A program made the position numbers and the translations under genes. From assembly GCF_006175945.1 (NCBI RefSeq), contig NZ_VAJL01000001.1:1054001-1118000 (forward strand): a stretch of DNA of 64,000 nt. The letters run 5' to 3'. Source of the DNA: Chryseobacterium mulctrae (GTDB lineage: Bacteria > Bacteroidota > Bacteroidia > Flavobacteriales > Weeksellaceae). Positions 1-8,422 of this stretch are shown piece after piece (within the stretch, counting starts at the first letter, position 1; each line of letters opens with the position of its first letter). The notes below the pieces were generated by a model. That model saw nothing but the letters and a program-made list of their open reading frames with translations. It made no database searches and was not told the origin of the DNA.

Positions 1-861
1 GAATATTTCAGAGAATATTTCCTGAGTTAATTCTTTCCATTCCCCTTTTTTGAAATTTTTTAAAGCTTCATTAGGTTTAAATTTAGCCTGAAGATTCGGC
101 GCCGAAAAACGGTTCCACGGACAGACATCCTGACAAATGTCGCAACCAAACATCCAGTCCTCCATTTTATCTTTAAAATAATCCGGAATTTCAGTTTTTA
201 ATTCAATCGTTGCATACGAAATGCATTTACTTCCGTCAACAATTTTCTCCGAAACAATCGCATCTGTCGGACAAGCGTCAATACATTTCCTGCAGCTTCC
301 ACAATGATCTGTTGTTTCATGATCCGGAATTAAATCTAAATCACAAATAATTTCAGCCAAAAAATAAAACGAACCGCTTTGTTTGGTGATTAAGTTGGCA
401 TTTTTACCAACCCAGCCGATTCCTGATTTTTTCGCCCAACTTCTTTCCAAAACTGGCGCAGAATCTACGAAAACACGGAAACCAAAATCTCCGATTTCCT
501 CTTGCAGTTCAGAAACCATATCACGCAGAATTTCCTTTACCACTTCATGATAATCTTCAGCATACGCATATTTTGAAATTTTAAAATTCTCTAATGCAGA
601 AATTTTTTCTTCAGGAAAATAGTTGTAAGAAAGCGAGATCACAGATTTTGAACCTTCTACCAACAATCTAGGGTCTAATCTTTTATCGAAATGATTTCCC
701 ATGTATTTCATTTCGCCATGGAAGTTATTTTTAAGCCATTTTTCCAAATGCCGTGCATCTTCTTCCAAGAAATCTGCTTTGGAAATTCCACAATTCTGAA
801 ACCCAAAACTTTTAGCTTTAGATTTTATTAATTGAGAATATTTTTCAGCTGTTGAATTCAT
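1..861 (-). CDS. queG: Epoxyqueuosine reductase QueG (C-terminus cut by window edge)
   Basis: The minus-strand frame opens at an ATG (859-861) and stays open for 287 codons to base 1, so the C-terminus lies outside the window. Two ferredoxin-like clusters are visible: [12 protein letters not shown] (Cys187, 190, 193, 197) and [10 protein letters not shown] (Cys240, 243, 247). This pair, after an N-terminal half of this kind, is characteristic of QueG. Known of the family: QueG is a cobalamin- and 4Fe-4S-dependent cytoplasmic enzyme that reduces epoxyqueuosine to queuosine in tRNA, the last step of the pathway. A TAAGTTTG promoter-like octamer lies 13 nt upstream of the ATG. The next gene diverges, so this is probably a single transcription unit here. 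Assignment is firm. Confidence 0.93.
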   Translation of the reverse strand, partial: MNSTAEKYSQLIKSKAKSFGFQNCGISKADFLEEDARHLEKWLKNNFHGEMKYMGNHFDKRLDPRLLVEGSKSVISLSYNYFPEEKISALENFKISKYAYAEDYHEVVKEILRDMVSELQEEIGDFGFRVFVDSAPVLERSWAKKSGIGWVGKNANLITKQSGSFYFLAEIICDLDLIPDHETTDHCGSCRKCIDACPTDAIVSEKIVDGSKCISYATIELKTEIPDYFKDKMEDWMFGCDICQDVCPWNRFSAPNLQAKFKPNEALKNFKKGEWKELTQEIFSEIF

Positions 862-874
862 AGATTTCGCATTG

Positions 875-882
875 CAAACTTA
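875..882 (-). promoter_or_regulatory. queG -7 promoter element
   Basis: TAAGTTTG on the minus strand matches the Bacteroidetes -7 consensus TAnnTTTG; it lies 13 nt before the queG ATG. No TTG is found at the -33 distance, so it is a partial match. Confidence 0.45.
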
Positions 883-933
883 GGATTAATTAGTATATTC
901 GTGGGCTTAAAATAAATCATATTTCAATAAAAC

Positions 934-2136
934 ATGAAAAAATTATTTTTACTCTTTTTACTTTTATTTATTTGCAATTTTAATGCTCAAATAAAGTACG
1001 AACCTGGCTACTTTATTGACAACACAAATTTAAAAAAAGAAGTTCTTATAAAAAATGAGGGTTGGAAAAATAACCCTGAAAAATTTGAGTATAAAAATGA
1101 CAACTCTTCCCAGGCAAAAACCTTAACTATAAATAATGTTAAGGAGTTTGGAGTAAATGATAAACAAAGATTTATTCGTAAGACTGTATCAATAGATCTT
1201 TCTTCTGAGGAAATTAATAGACTTACTGATGACAAAGAAATTAATTTTAAAGAAAAAACTATTTTTCTAAATTATGTTATTCAGGGAAAAGCAAGTTTAT
1301 TATCTTATCATGATGGAAATATTAAAAAATATTTCTACATGATTGATGAAAGTGAGCCAAAGCAACTTGTTTACAAGCCTTTCTTAATAAACCAGAGTCA
1401 AATATCATATAATAAAAAATATCAAGATCAAATAAAAGAAAATTTAATCTGTGATAATATTACGAGTTCTGAAATTTCTCAAGCAAAATACAATCAAAAT
1501 GATCTTTCTAAACTATTTACAAAATACAATAGTTGCTCTAATAATCAAACAATTGATTATAATAAAGAAAAAAGAAGTAACAAAGATGCAATTAGTCTAA
1601 GTATCCGACCTGGTGTCGTTTTTTCTTCATTAGATTTAATAAGTAAATACAATAAAGATAATTATACTGATTTTGGTTCAAAAACGCTCTTTAGAATAGG
1701 AGTAGAGTTAGAATATATTCTTCCTTTCAATAGAAATAAATGGGCATTATTTGCAGAACCAAATTTTCAATATTTCAAAGCTGAAAAAACAATTGTACTT
1801 TTCGAGCAAACTCGTGAACGAAGTATTGATTACAAAAATATTCAAATTCCTTTTGGTATAAGACATTATTTTTTCCTTAATGATAATTCTAAAATATTTA
1901 TGAATGTTGCTATCGGAATAAATGTACCTATAAGATCAGATATAAAATTCTCTAATGATCCAAATGCGAACAAAATTTCAAATGGTACTCCTATACTCTT
2001 TGGTGCAGGATATAAGTATAATAATAAATTTGGCATCGAATTAAGATACTCAAAAGAAAATTTATTAAGAAACTTTTTGGCTATGGATTCAAATTATTCA
2101 AATTTTTCTGTGATTCTAGGATATAATTTATTTTAA
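934..2136 (+). CDS. Secreted protein with predicted C-terminal outer-membrane beta-barrel
   Basis: A 400-residue product with a signal peptide (MKKLFLLFLLLFICNFNAQ, cleavage after NAQ). Residues about 20-210 form a polar, lysine/asparagine-rich region with no motif I recognise. From about residue 220 ('AISLSIRPGVVFSS') to the end, the sequence has alternating hydrophobic strands and closes on an aromatic residue (GYNLF), as in PorT/OmpW-like 'outer membrane beta-barrel' proteins of Bacteroidetes. Inference: it is an outer-membrane protein whose N-terminal domain is either periplasmic or surface-exposed. It diverges from queG and is followed by an independent rhodanese gene, so context gives no function. 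Product class is moderately supported; function is unknown. Confidence 0.6.
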   Translation: MKKLFLLFLLLFICNFNAQIKYEPGYFIDNTNLKKEVLIKNEGWKNNPEKFEYKNDNSSQAKTLTINNVKEFGVNDKQRFIRKTVSIDLSSEEINRLTDDKEINFKEKTIFLNYVIQGKASLLSYHDGNIKKYFYMIDESEPKQLVYKPFLINQSQISYNKKYQDQIKENLICDNITSSEISQAKYNQNDLSKLFTKYNSCSNNQTIDYNKEKRSNKDAISLSIRPGVVFSSLDLISKYNKDNYTDFGSKTLFRIGVELEYILPFNRNKWALFAEPNFQYFKAEKTIVLFEQTRERSIDYKNIQIPFGIRHYFFLNDNSKIFMNVAIGINVPIRSDIKFSNDPNANKISNGTPILFGAGYKYNNKFGIELRYSKENLLRNFLAMDSNYSNFSVILGYNLF

Positions 2137-2166
2137 GCTTCTTAGCAAAAATTATTATTTTTCACT

Positions 2167-2174
2167 TAATTTTG
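2167..2174 (+). promoter_or_regulatory. Rhodanese gene -7 promoter element
   Basis: TAATTTTG fits TAnnTTTG and sits 23 nt before the rhodanese ATG. The 9-residue gap to an A/T-rich leader is usual for this phylum. No -33 TTG is evident. Confidence 0.4.
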
Positions 2175-2197
2175 TCTAATAAATAAAAAATTATATT

Positions 2198-2476
2198 ATG
2201 TCATTAGCAGATGTATTACAATCAGGAAATTATGCATTAATAGACGTTCGTGAGCCAATGGAGCTTGAAATGGATGGAAATATAGAAGGAGCAACCAATA
2301 TTCCTTTGGGAGAAGTTGAAGACAGAAAAGAAGAAATCCTATCTATTGAAAAGCCTGTCATTTTATTCTGCAGAAGCGGAAACAGAAGCGGAAAAGCTTT
2401 AGAATATCTTAATTCTCAAGGTTTAAAAGACGGCTATAACGGCGGAGGCTGGGCTGATTTGAAAGCAAGTTTATAA
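2198..2476 (+). CDS. Single-domain rhodanese-like sulfurtransferase
   Basis: A 92-residue cytoplasmic protein that is essentially one rhodanese domain. 'LIDVREPMEL' (residues 14-23) is the typical N-terminal rhodanese signature. The active-site loop is CRSGNRS (residues 58-64), with catalytic Cys58 that would carry a persulfide. It closely resembles GlpE/PspE-size proteins but has no signal peptide. Known of the family: transfer of sulfane sulfur to thiophilic acceptors; the physiological acceptor here cannot be told. A TAATTTTG octamer at 2167-2174 suggests its own promoter, and a strong hairpin follows the stop, so it is probably monocistronic. Confidence 0.88.
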   Translation: MSLADVLQSGNYALIDVREPMELEMDGNIEGATNIPLGEVEDRKEEILSIEKPVILFCRSGNRSGKALEYLNSQGLKDGYNGGGWADLKASL

Positions 2477-2483
2477 CAAACAG

Positions 2484-2510
2484 AAGGAACTTTTTTAAGT
2501 TCCTTTTTTT
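2484..2510 (+). terminator. Rhodanese terminator
   Basis: AAGGAACTT-TTTT-AAGTTCCTT, a 9-bp stem followed by a T run to 2510, directly after the rhodanese stop. Confidence 0.85.
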
Positions 2511-2530
2511 ATTTAATTAAACCTGATTAT

Positions 2531-3148
2531 ATGATTTTAAAAGATAGATTTGAATCACTTTGTCTGAATTTTACTAAAGATAAAATTCTAATTGAAAAAT
2601 TTTGGTTTGAAATAGAGAAAAAATATTCAGGAAAAAGCAGGTATTATCATAATCTTCAACATTTAGAAAATATGTTCGAGGAAATTGATGCAGTAAGAAA
2701 TCAGATTGAAAAATTTGATAATATTTCATTTTCTATTTTTTATCATGATGTGATTTATGATCCGACATCGAAGTTAAATGAAGAAAAAAGTGCAGATATT
2801 GCAAAAGAAAGACTTGAAAGTTTGGATGTAAATAATGATGACATTCAAAAAGTTTACAAACAGATTTTATCTACAAAATCTCATCAAAAATCTAAAGATG
2901 AAGACACTAATTTTCTTTTAGATGCCGATTTATCAATTCTTGGAAAAAGCAGTGAAGTTTATTCAGAATATACAAAACAGATCAGAAAAGAATATTCTAT
3001 TTATCCGGATTTTCTTTATAAGCCGGGAAGAAAAAAGGTTTTACAACATTTTTTGGAGCTTGAAAGTATTTATAAAACTGAATTTTTTAAAAATAAATAT
3101 GAAACTCAGGCGAGAGAGAATATAGAATTTGAATTGAAAAGTTTATAG
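2531..3148 (+). CDS. HD-superfamily metal-dependent phosphohydrolase (predicted)
   Basis: A 205-residue cytoplasmic protein matching the stand-alone HD hydrolases called 'predicted metal-dependent HD superfamily phosphohydrolase'. Candidate metal ligands are visible in order: His40 in YYHNLQH, the His71-Asp72 doublet in FYHDVIYD, His117 in STKSHQ, and Asp130/Asp132 in LLDADLSILG. Family knowledge: HD proteins hydrolyse phosphomonoesters or nucleotides; this branch has no assigned substrate. It starts 20 nt after the rhodanese terminator, so it must have its own promoter, although I see no clear TAnnTTTG octamer. Fold assignment is good; substrate unknown. Confidence 0.75.
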   Translation: MILKDRFESLCLNFTKDKILIEKFWFEIEKKYSGKSRYYHNLQHLENMFEEIDAVRNQIEKFDNISFSIFYHDVIYDPTSKLNEEKSADIAKERLESLDVNNDDIQKVYKQILSTKSHQKSKDEDTNFLLDADLSILGKSSEVYSEYTKQIRKEYSIYPDFLYKPGRKKVLQHFLELESIYKTEFFKNKYETQARENIEFELKSL

Positions 3149-3220
3149 ATTTTGGTTAAAAAATTAAGCGGCTAAAGCTCGATTTTTATTGGTGTCATTG
3201 AGGGTTTATATTTTATTAAA

Positions 3221-3277
3221 CCACCCCGTCAAAAATTCTTTGAATTTTCGCCACCCCTCCAAAGGAGGGGAATTTTT
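3221..3277. repeat. Two-hairpin intergenic element
   Basis: In the 137-bp gap between two convergent genes: AAAATTC-TTT-GAATTTT (3232-3248) followed by CCCCTCC-AAA-GGAGGGG (3254-3270) and a T run. The second hairpin can terminate the HD gene transcript. The GC-rich composition and wording resemble dispersed intergenic repeats in Chryseobacterium (recollection, not checked). Confidence 0.5.
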
Positions 3278-3285
3278 TTAGAGAA

Positions 3286-4059
3286 TTAATTGATAACAGA
3301 ATTTATAAATTCAATTGATTTATTTAAAACTATTTCCGGAGATTCTTTGTGTGGGGTATGTCCAATATTTGGAATGATAAATTTATCGGCAGTTCCTTTA
3401 ACCTGCGAAACTGTTTTTTCAACTTGGTCTAAAGTTCCATATTCATCATTCTCTCCCTGAATAAATAATAGAGGACTTATTATATTTTTCAATAAATACT
3501 CAATATTCCAGCTTTTGAACTTGTCGCTAAGCCAAATTTCAGTCCATGCTTTGACAATCATTTCTACTTTGTCTCCGTGATATTTTTCCAGACGTTGTGG
3601 TAGGTTTGTGGTGTTGTAAGCATTTAACGCTTCCTTCACTCCTTTTACCGTTATATCTTCAACAAATATATGTCCAGCTTCACAAATCACAGCTTTTACT
3701 TTTTCAGAATATTTTGAGGCAGCCATTAAAGCAATCGTTCCGCCATCGCTGTGCCCGAAAAGAATGGCATCATTAATATTCAATTCAGAAAGCAAATCAT
3801 TCAATGCATCAGCTTCAAGTTCCATGTAATTATTTTCCCTTTCATGGGTAGTCATCGAAAAAGATTTTCCATATCCTAAACGATCATATACTAAAGCATT
3901 ACATCGAGTTTCTTCAGCCAATTTTTCAGGAAAATCCCTCCAAAGCTGAGTCGAACCTAAAGAATCATGTAAAAAAACGATGGTGGGTTTATTTTCGAAT
4001 GAATTATTAAATTTTATAAATAAGTTTTTCCCCTTTACATCAATTACCTCTTCAATCAT
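3286..4059 (-). CDS. Alpha/beta hydrolase
   Basis: A 257-residue cytoplasmic alpha/beta-hydrolase with the full set of motifs: oxyanion-hole HDSLGS (31-36), nucleophile elbow GHSDGG with Ser104, the acid in GENDEYG near residue 208, and the catalytic His in GHTPH near the C-terminus. Its length and lack of a signal peptide fit small esterases or C-C hydrolases; the substrate cannot be read from sequence. The start codon lies 3 nt after the stop of the upstream nitronate-monooxygenase-like gene, so the two are almost certainly co-transcribed and may act on related small molecules (inference). Confidence 0.85.
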   Translation of the reverse strand: MIEEVIDVKGKNLFIKFNNSFENKPTIVFLHDSLGSTQLWRDFPEKLAEETRCNALVYDRLGYGKSFSMTTHERENNYMELEADALNDLLSELNINDAILFGHSDGGTIALMAASKYSEKVKAVICEAGHIFVEDITVKGVKEALNAYNTTNLPQRLEKYHGDKVEMIVKAWTEIWLSDKFKSWNIEYLLKNIISPLLFIQGENDEYGTLDQVEKTVSQVKGTADKFIIPNIGHTPHKESPEIVLNKSIEFINSVIN

Positions 4060-4062
4060 TAT

Positions 4063-5052
4063 TTATAAACTAGGATTTTTTGTTTCGTTAAATTCTTTTA
4101 AAAGGTTGGCAAAAACTGTTTCCACGGGAAGAACTTCGTCAATTAAAGCTGAAACCTGACCAATTTCCAATTCGCCTTCTTCCATATCACCTTCAAACAT
4201 TCCTTTTTTAGCTCTTGCTCTGCCTAAAGAAGCGACCAAAGCTTCTGCATTTCGTCCTACATTATAAATTTCTTCGAGCTCATTAAAGAATTTGTTTTTA
4301 ACCATTCTTACAGGTGCCAATTCTTTTAACGTAAGAAGTGTATCGCCTTCATTCAGTTCTGTAATTTTCTTTTTCCAGTTTTCGTGAGCACTTGCTTCTT
4401 GTGTTGCGGCAAAACGGCTTCCAATCTGAACTCCGTCTGCTCCTAAAATCATGGCAGCTTTCATTTGAGAACCCAAAGCAATTCCGCCTGCTGCAATTAA
4501 TGGTTTAGAAATATGTTTTTTTACATTTGGGATTAAACAAAAAGTAGTTGTTTCATCTCTACCGTTGTGACCTCCAGCTTCAAAGCCTTCTGCGACAATT
4601 GCATCAACTACAGCTTCTTCACACTTAACTGCAAACTTAGTTGAAGAAACTACGTGAGCTACTTTTAAGCCTTCCTTTTGAAGAGTTTCGGTATACGTTT
4701 TAGGACTTCCGGCTGAAGTGAAAACTATTTTCACACCTTCTTCTAAAATTATATTGATAATTTCTTCTAAATTAGGGTAAAGCAGGGCAACGTTTACACC
4801 AAAAGGTTTATCGGTAGCTTTCTTGCATTTCTTAATATTTTCGCGCAAAATATCGGGATACATACTTGCTGAACCAATTAAGCCCAATCCGCCACAGTTT
4901 GAAACCGCCGAAGCCAGCCTCCAACCTGAATGCCAAATCATACCGGCCTGAATTATGGGATATTGAATATTGAAAAGTTCTGTGATTCTGTTTTTATTTT
5001 CGTTCATTTCATGAAGCTTTTTAGCGGAATTGAAATCTATAAAATTACTCAT
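4063..5052 (-). CDS. NAD(P)H-dependent flavin oxidoreductase / nitronate monooxygenase family
   Basis: A 329-residue TIM-barrel protein of the 2-nitropropane dioxygenase/FabK-like family. Signatures are 'YPIIQAGM' near the N-terminus, 'NCGGLGLIGSASM', 'EGFEAGGHNG' (typical flavin/active-site loop with its His), 'LIAAGGIALGSQM' and 'GADGVQIGSRFAAT' (phosphate-binding region for FMN). Family activities include nitronate oxidation and enoyl-ACP reduction; this sequence alone does not choose between them. The listed ATG gives 15 residues before a second in-frame Met (MNENKNRITELF) that could be the true start. It leads a two-gene operon with the alpha/beta hydrolase, 3 nt downstream. Confidence 0.85.
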   Translation of the reverse strand: MSNFIDFNSAKKLHEMNENKNRITELFNIQYPIIQAGMIWHSGWRLASAVSNCGGLGLIGSASMYPDILRENIKKCKKATDKPFGVNVALLYPNLEEIINIILEEGVKIVFTSAGSPKTYTETLQKEGLKVAHVVSSTKFAVKCEEAVVDAIVAEGFEAGGHNGRDETTTFCLIPNVKKHISKPLIAAGGIALGSQMKAAMILGADGVQIGSRFAATQEASAHENWKKKITELNEGDTLLTLKELAPVRMVKNKFFNELEEIYNVGRNAEALVASLGRARAKKGMFEGDMEEGELEIGQVSALIDEVLPVETVFANLLKEFNETKNPSL

Positions 5053-5107
5053 AAGGTAAAAATACTAAAAACGTAGATTCTATGATACATCTAAGATATA
5101 TTTTCAT

Positions 5108-5141
5108 AAAAAAACCTCCAGAAAGTTCTGAAGGTTTTTTT
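5108..5141 (-). terminator. surA-like gene terminator
   Basis: Hairpin CCTCCAGAA / TTCTGAAGG with one mismatch, flanked by 7 A and 7 T. It ends the SurA-like transcript on the minus strand and could act in both directions. Confidence 0.8.
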
Positions 5142-5142
5142 A

Positions 5143-6510
5143 TTATTTTTTAAGAGATTCTTTTTTCCAGTTCCCTTTAAAATCACAATTATCATATCGC
5201 CCGTCTATAGAAATAAATGTGGTTGGAAGTTTTGAATTAACAAACTTTTCAATCATTTCACTTTTTTTCTTATTAAGAGCCATCTGCTTAATTCTGTCAT
5301 AATCTGTTTCTAAAGTAATCTGGTGAGCAGGAATAACATCTTCAATTTTAATGATTTTTACCACTTTTCTTTTTCTTTCGTCTTCATCATCAAAAGCAGT
5401 TGTAATATCATTTTTATTAAGACCGGCAAGCTCATAGCTGATTACTCCCGGAACACTTTCTCTTTCCATTTTACTAGAACCATCTTGGCCAGTAATAACA
5501 CCCGCATTGAATTTAGTTCTTTTATCATCCGAAAACTTAAATGCGGCATCTTTAAAACTCAATTTTTCAGCTAAGACCAAACCCCTGATACTGTCTAATT
5601 TTTGTTTTGCAGTCGTAATTTCCGCATCTGTAGGCGTAGCCATTAAAAGAATATGTCTCGCATCATATGCTTTACCCGACTTTTTCACCAACTGAATAAT
5701 GTGATATCCAAATTCAGATTCTACAGGGTCTGAAATTTCACCTTCCTGTAGGTTTAATGCTGCAGCTTCGAAAGGCTTTACCATTTGTCCTTTAAAGATA
5801 TTTTTCATCAAACCTCCATTTGGAGCTGTTCCCTGATCTTCAGAATAAATTCTTGCCTGACTTTCGAAACTTTCTCCTGCTAAAATATCAGCTTTAATTT
5901 TTTTAAGTTTATTAATCAATTCCTCTTTATGAGCTTCCGTCAATTTAGGATACATCATAATCTGAGAAAGAGAAACCTCATCTTTTATTTCAGGAAGCTG
6001 AGATTTATACAAATTGAAAAAATCGGTTACTTCATTTGGAGTAACATCGGCTTTTTCTGTAATTCTCTGATATTTTGCCTGCCCGTAATATTGATCAGTA
6101 TCAATTTTTTCGATGGCATTTTTCATCTCAAACTGATTTCTGAACTTATAAGCAGCCAACATCGACTTTTCGTCTGGAAATTGAGAAAGCAATTGACCAT
6201 ACTTTGCATTTACTCCTTCTTTAATTGCCGCAGAACGGTTATCAATCAAGGTATCTCTTTTTGCTTCGTAAACCAGAAGTTTATTATTGATTAAGTTTTC
6301 CAAAAACTCACATCTGTCGGTTGTTGAGGCACCCTGTTGTTTTCCGTAATTCATCTGCTCTTCAACATCAGATTCCAAAACGATCTCATCACCAATTACT
6401 GCCGCAATACCGTCTACCAACTGTCCTTTCTTTAGCTGAGCGTTGATGTTTCCTGAGAACAACATCGTGAAAACTCCCAAAAGGAAAGTGATTTTTAGTT
6501 TATTTATCAT
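5143..6510 (-). CDS. SurA-like periplasmic peptidyl-prolyl isomerase
   Basis: A 455-residue exported protein (signal peptide ending 'SGNINAQ'). The N-terminal region 'VDGIAAVIGDEIVLESDVEEQM' is the typical SurA entry into the SurA_N chaperone domain. Two parvulin-type rotamase domains follow, at about residues 175-272 ('LSQIMMYP ... EFGYHIIQLVKK') and 283-384 ('DARHILLMATPT ...'). Known role: escorts unfolded outer-membrane proteins through the periplasm, which fits a genome rich in beta-barrels. It has a convincing promoter, TTG-N21-TAAATTTG, and a hairpin terminator after the stop. The overlapping reverse-frame ORFs are shadows. Confidence 0.9.
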   Translation of the reverse strand: MINKLKITFLLGVFTMLFSGNINAQLKKGQLVDGIAAVIGDEIVLESDVEEQMNYGKQQGASTTDRCEFLENLINNKLLVYEAKRDTLIDNRSAAIKEGVNAKYGQLLSQFPDEKSMLAAYKFRNQFEMKNAIEKIDTDQYYGQAKYQRITEKADVTPNEVTDFFNLYKSQLPEIKDEVSLSQIMMYPKLTEAHKEELINKLKKIKADILAGESFESQARIYSEDQGTAPNGGLMKNIFKGQMVKPFEAAALNLQEGEISDPVESEFGYHIIQLVKKSGKAYDARHILLMATPTDAEITTAKQKLDSIRGLVLAEKLSFKDAAFKFSDDKRTKFNAGVITGQDGSSKMERESVPGVISYELAGLNKNDITTAFDDEDERKRKVVKIIKIEDVIPAHQITLETDYDRIKQMALNKKKSEMIEKFVNSKLPTTFISIDGRYDNCDFKGNWKKESLKK

Positions 6511-6531
6511 TATACTATTTTAAACAAGTTG

Positions 6532-6563
6532 CAAATTTAGAATTCTTAATGAATTACACTCAA
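6532..6563 (-). promoter_or_regulatory. surA-like gene promoter
   Basis: Reading the minus strand: TTG (6561-6563), 21-nt spacer, then TAAATTTG (6532-6539), 21 nt upstream of the ATG at 6510. This is a complete match to the flavobacterial -33/-7 promoter. Confidence 0.65.
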
Positions 6564-6598
6564 TTTTTTATTATAAATATTTCTTAAAAAGAGATGAT

Positions 6599-7522
6599 TT
6601 ACTGCAATTCGACATTAAAAGTTGTCAATTCTTTAAATTGCTCCAATCTCTTAGAAATATCAGCTTCGTTTACCTCCTCAATTCTTTCAGTTCCGAATTT
6701 TTCTACCGTGAAAGATGCCATTGCAGAACCTACAATTAATGCAGACTTCATTGTTTCGAAATCGAATTTACCTTTTTTAGCTAGATACGCTGCAAAACCA
6801 CCTGCGAAAGTATCACCCGCTCCAGTCGGATCGAAAACTTCTTCCAATGGAAGCGCAGGAATTGCGAATACTTTATTATCGTGGAAAAGCAAAGCACCGT
6901 GCTCTCCTTTTTTGATAATTACATATTCAGGTCCCATTGTGTGGATTTTTTTAGCAGCTTTTACTAAAGAATATTCTCCTGAAAGCTGTCTTGCTTCTTC
7001 ATCGTTGATACTGATTACGTCAGTTTTAGCAATCATATCTTTCAAAATATCCATTGCAGAATCCATCCAGAAATTCATTGTATCTAAAATAACCAATTTA
7101 GGACGCTGATTCATTTTTTCAAGAACTGAAAGCTGAACTCCAGGGTGAAGATTTCCTAATAACAAAATTTCTGCATCCTGCATCGAATCAGGAATTTTTG
7201 GATCAAAGTTTTCCAATACATTTACTTCAGTCGCTAAAGTGTCTCTTGTATTTAAATCATTATGATATTTTCCTGCCCAGAAAAACGTTTTCCCTTCTTT
7301 TACAATTTCAATTCCTTCAATATTTACGTCTCTATTGGTAAATTTATCAAGGTATTCTTGTGGGAAATCTCCTCCAACTACAGATACAATTCCAGATTTC
7401 ACTCCCAAAATAGAAGATGTAATCCCGATATAAGTAGCTGCTCCACCTAAAATTTTATCTGTTTTCCCAAACGGCGTCTCAATTGCATCAAATGCCACGC
7501 TTCCTACGACTAAAAGTTTCAT
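6599..7522 (-). CDS. PfkB-family carbohydrate/nucleoside kinase
   Basis: A 307-residue cytoplasmic kinase of the ribokinase/PfkB fold. The N-terminal 'GGAATYIGITSSILG' is the first PfkB signature. The C-terminal signature DPTGAGDTFAGG holds the anion hole and catalytic base Asp237. The family phosphorylates sugars or nucleosides with ATP; close relatives in Flavobacteria are annotated only as sugar kinase, and the substrate is not evident here. It lies 73 bp downstream of gldD on the same strand, with a short duplicated stretch in the gap, so read-through from gldD is possible. Substrate uncertain, family certain. Confidence 0.88.
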   Translation of the reverse strand: MKLLVVGSVAFDAIETPFGKTDKILGGAATYIGITSSILGVKSGIVSVVGGDFPQEYLDKFTNRDVNIEGIEIVKEGKTFFWAGKYHNDLNTRDTLATEVNVLENFDPKIPDSMQDAEILLLGNLHPGVQLSVLEKMNQRPKLVILDTMNFWMDSAMDILKDMIAKTDVISINDEEARQLSGEYSLVKAAKKIHTMGPEYVIIKKGEHGALLFHDNKVFAIPALPLEEVFDPTGAGDTFAGGFAAYLAKKGKFDFETMKSALIVGSAMASFTVEKFGTERIEEVNEADISKRLEQFKELTTFNVELQ

Positions 7523-7585
7523 ATGTATTTTTTATTTTATTTTAAAGGTCATATGCAATCTACCGATGTCATATGTATTTTTTAT
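7519..7585. repeat. Short direct repeat in the gldD-kinase gap
   Basis: TCATATGTATTTTTTAT occurs at 7519-7535 and at 7569-7585; a third TCATATG lies at 7548. The first copy includes the kinase start codon (CAT of 7520-7522). Looks like a 50-bp local duplication. Confidence 0.55.
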
Positions 7586-7595
7586 ATTTTAAAGT

Positions 7596-8153
7596 TTATT
7601 TTTTCCATTCAAAAGTATCCAACAAATGCATCATGTCTTTTTTGATATAATCAATTGCAGGAGCTAAAGAATCTGGTTTTGGTCTAGAATTAAAGTATAA
7701 ATATCCTGTCACGAAATGTTTTGTACTGTCGGTTGCATAAAACTGTAGATTGGATGCAGCCTGACCTTTCAACTCATAAAAATTTCCGTAGACTTTTTTC
7801 TCAGGATATTCGAAAGATTTTGTATCGATAGAACTTGCTTTCACAGTATGTTTGTAAACCATTTTTTCGGTTTCCATAATCTGTTGAGCAAAATCGTTGT
7901 TGATTGGGTAATACGTCAGGAAAATCTTCGCCTTCATTTTAGGATAGTTCAGATAATACCAACAAGGTTTCTTTGCATCATAAATTTTGGCATAATCTGA
8001 AGCTTCAAAAGAATACAGACAATTAGGTTCAAATTTATGATATTTTGGTGCAGGATATTCTAATCTCAACTCGCCGTAAGGTTTTGGAGTACTCTCTTTT
8101 CCGCACGAAATAATCAGCATCGAAACAAAAATAAAAATGACTTTTTTAATCAT
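7596..8153 (-). CDS. gldD: Gliding motility / T9SS lipoprotein GldD
   Basis: Recognised as GldD from its overall pattern ('YGELRLEYPAPKYHKF', 'CWYYLNYPKMKAKIFLTYYPI', 'GQAASNLQFYATDSTKHFVTGYLYF'). I choose the ATG at 8153 (185 aa) because it places a clean lipoprotein signal, MIKKVIFIFVSMLIISC with Cys17, at the N-terminus. A longer frame to 8168 would translate through a TATTTTTG promoter octamer. Known: GldD is a lipoprotein required for gliding and type IX secretion in Flavobacterium johnsoniae, where gldE lies beside it. Here mutY is nearby, but ssb and gldE are absent from the 254-bp gap. Confidence 0.9.
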   Translation of the reverse strand: MIKKVIFIFVSMLIISCGKESTPKPYGELRLEYPAPKYHKFEPNCLYSFEASDYAKIYDAKKPCWYYLNYPKMKAKIFLTYYPINNDFAQQIMETEKMVYKHTVKASSIDTKSFEYPEKKVYGNFYELKGQAASNLQFYATDSTKHFVTGYLYFNSRPKPDSLAPAIDYIKKDMMHLLDTFEWKK

Positions 8154-8157
8154 TTTG

Positions 8158-8165
8158 CAAAAATA
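8158..8165 (-). promoter_or_regulatory. gldD -7 element, leaderless spacing
   Basis: TATTTTTG on the minus strand, exactly 4 nt (CAAA) before the ATG at 8153. It overlaps the alternative longer start, which supports the shorter one. Confidence 0.5.
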
Positions 8166-8349
8166 CAAATTAGATTTAGATTTTGGGAGACAAATTTCAG
8201 CATTTCAATGAGTTTTGAAATTTGTTGGAGAAGATTTTTTTAACGCAAAGTCCGCAAAGATTTTTTTTCATCACTTACTGCATATTTTTCGTTCACAAAG
8301 GCGTTTCACTTAGCAAAGACAAAAAAGTTAATAAAGTAGGTATTTTTTT

Positions 8350-8385
8350 CATTCTGAACGAAGCAAAGCATAGTGAAGAATCTCT
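8350..8385. repeat. CATTCTGAACG-type repeat fragment in mutY-gldD gap
   Basis: CATTCTGAACGAAGCAAAGC followed by ATAGTGAAGAATCTC, related in wording to the longer inverted element at 19633-19712. The gap of 254 bp also holds an 'ACGCAAAGTCCGCAAAG' stretch (about 8243-8259); no gene is found in it. Confidence 0.5.
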
Positions 8386-8422
8386 TTTTTAAATTAATAG
8401 ATAGTGACAAACTAAACTTTAA

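Noticed and set aside
5929..6294. 121-residue plus-strand frame inside the SurA-like gene
   Set aside because: Antisense shadow; aromatic-rich, no start context.
6594..7109. 171-residue plus-strand frame antisense to the PfkB kinase
   Set aside because: The kinase frame carries both PfkB signatures, so the antisense frame is incidental.
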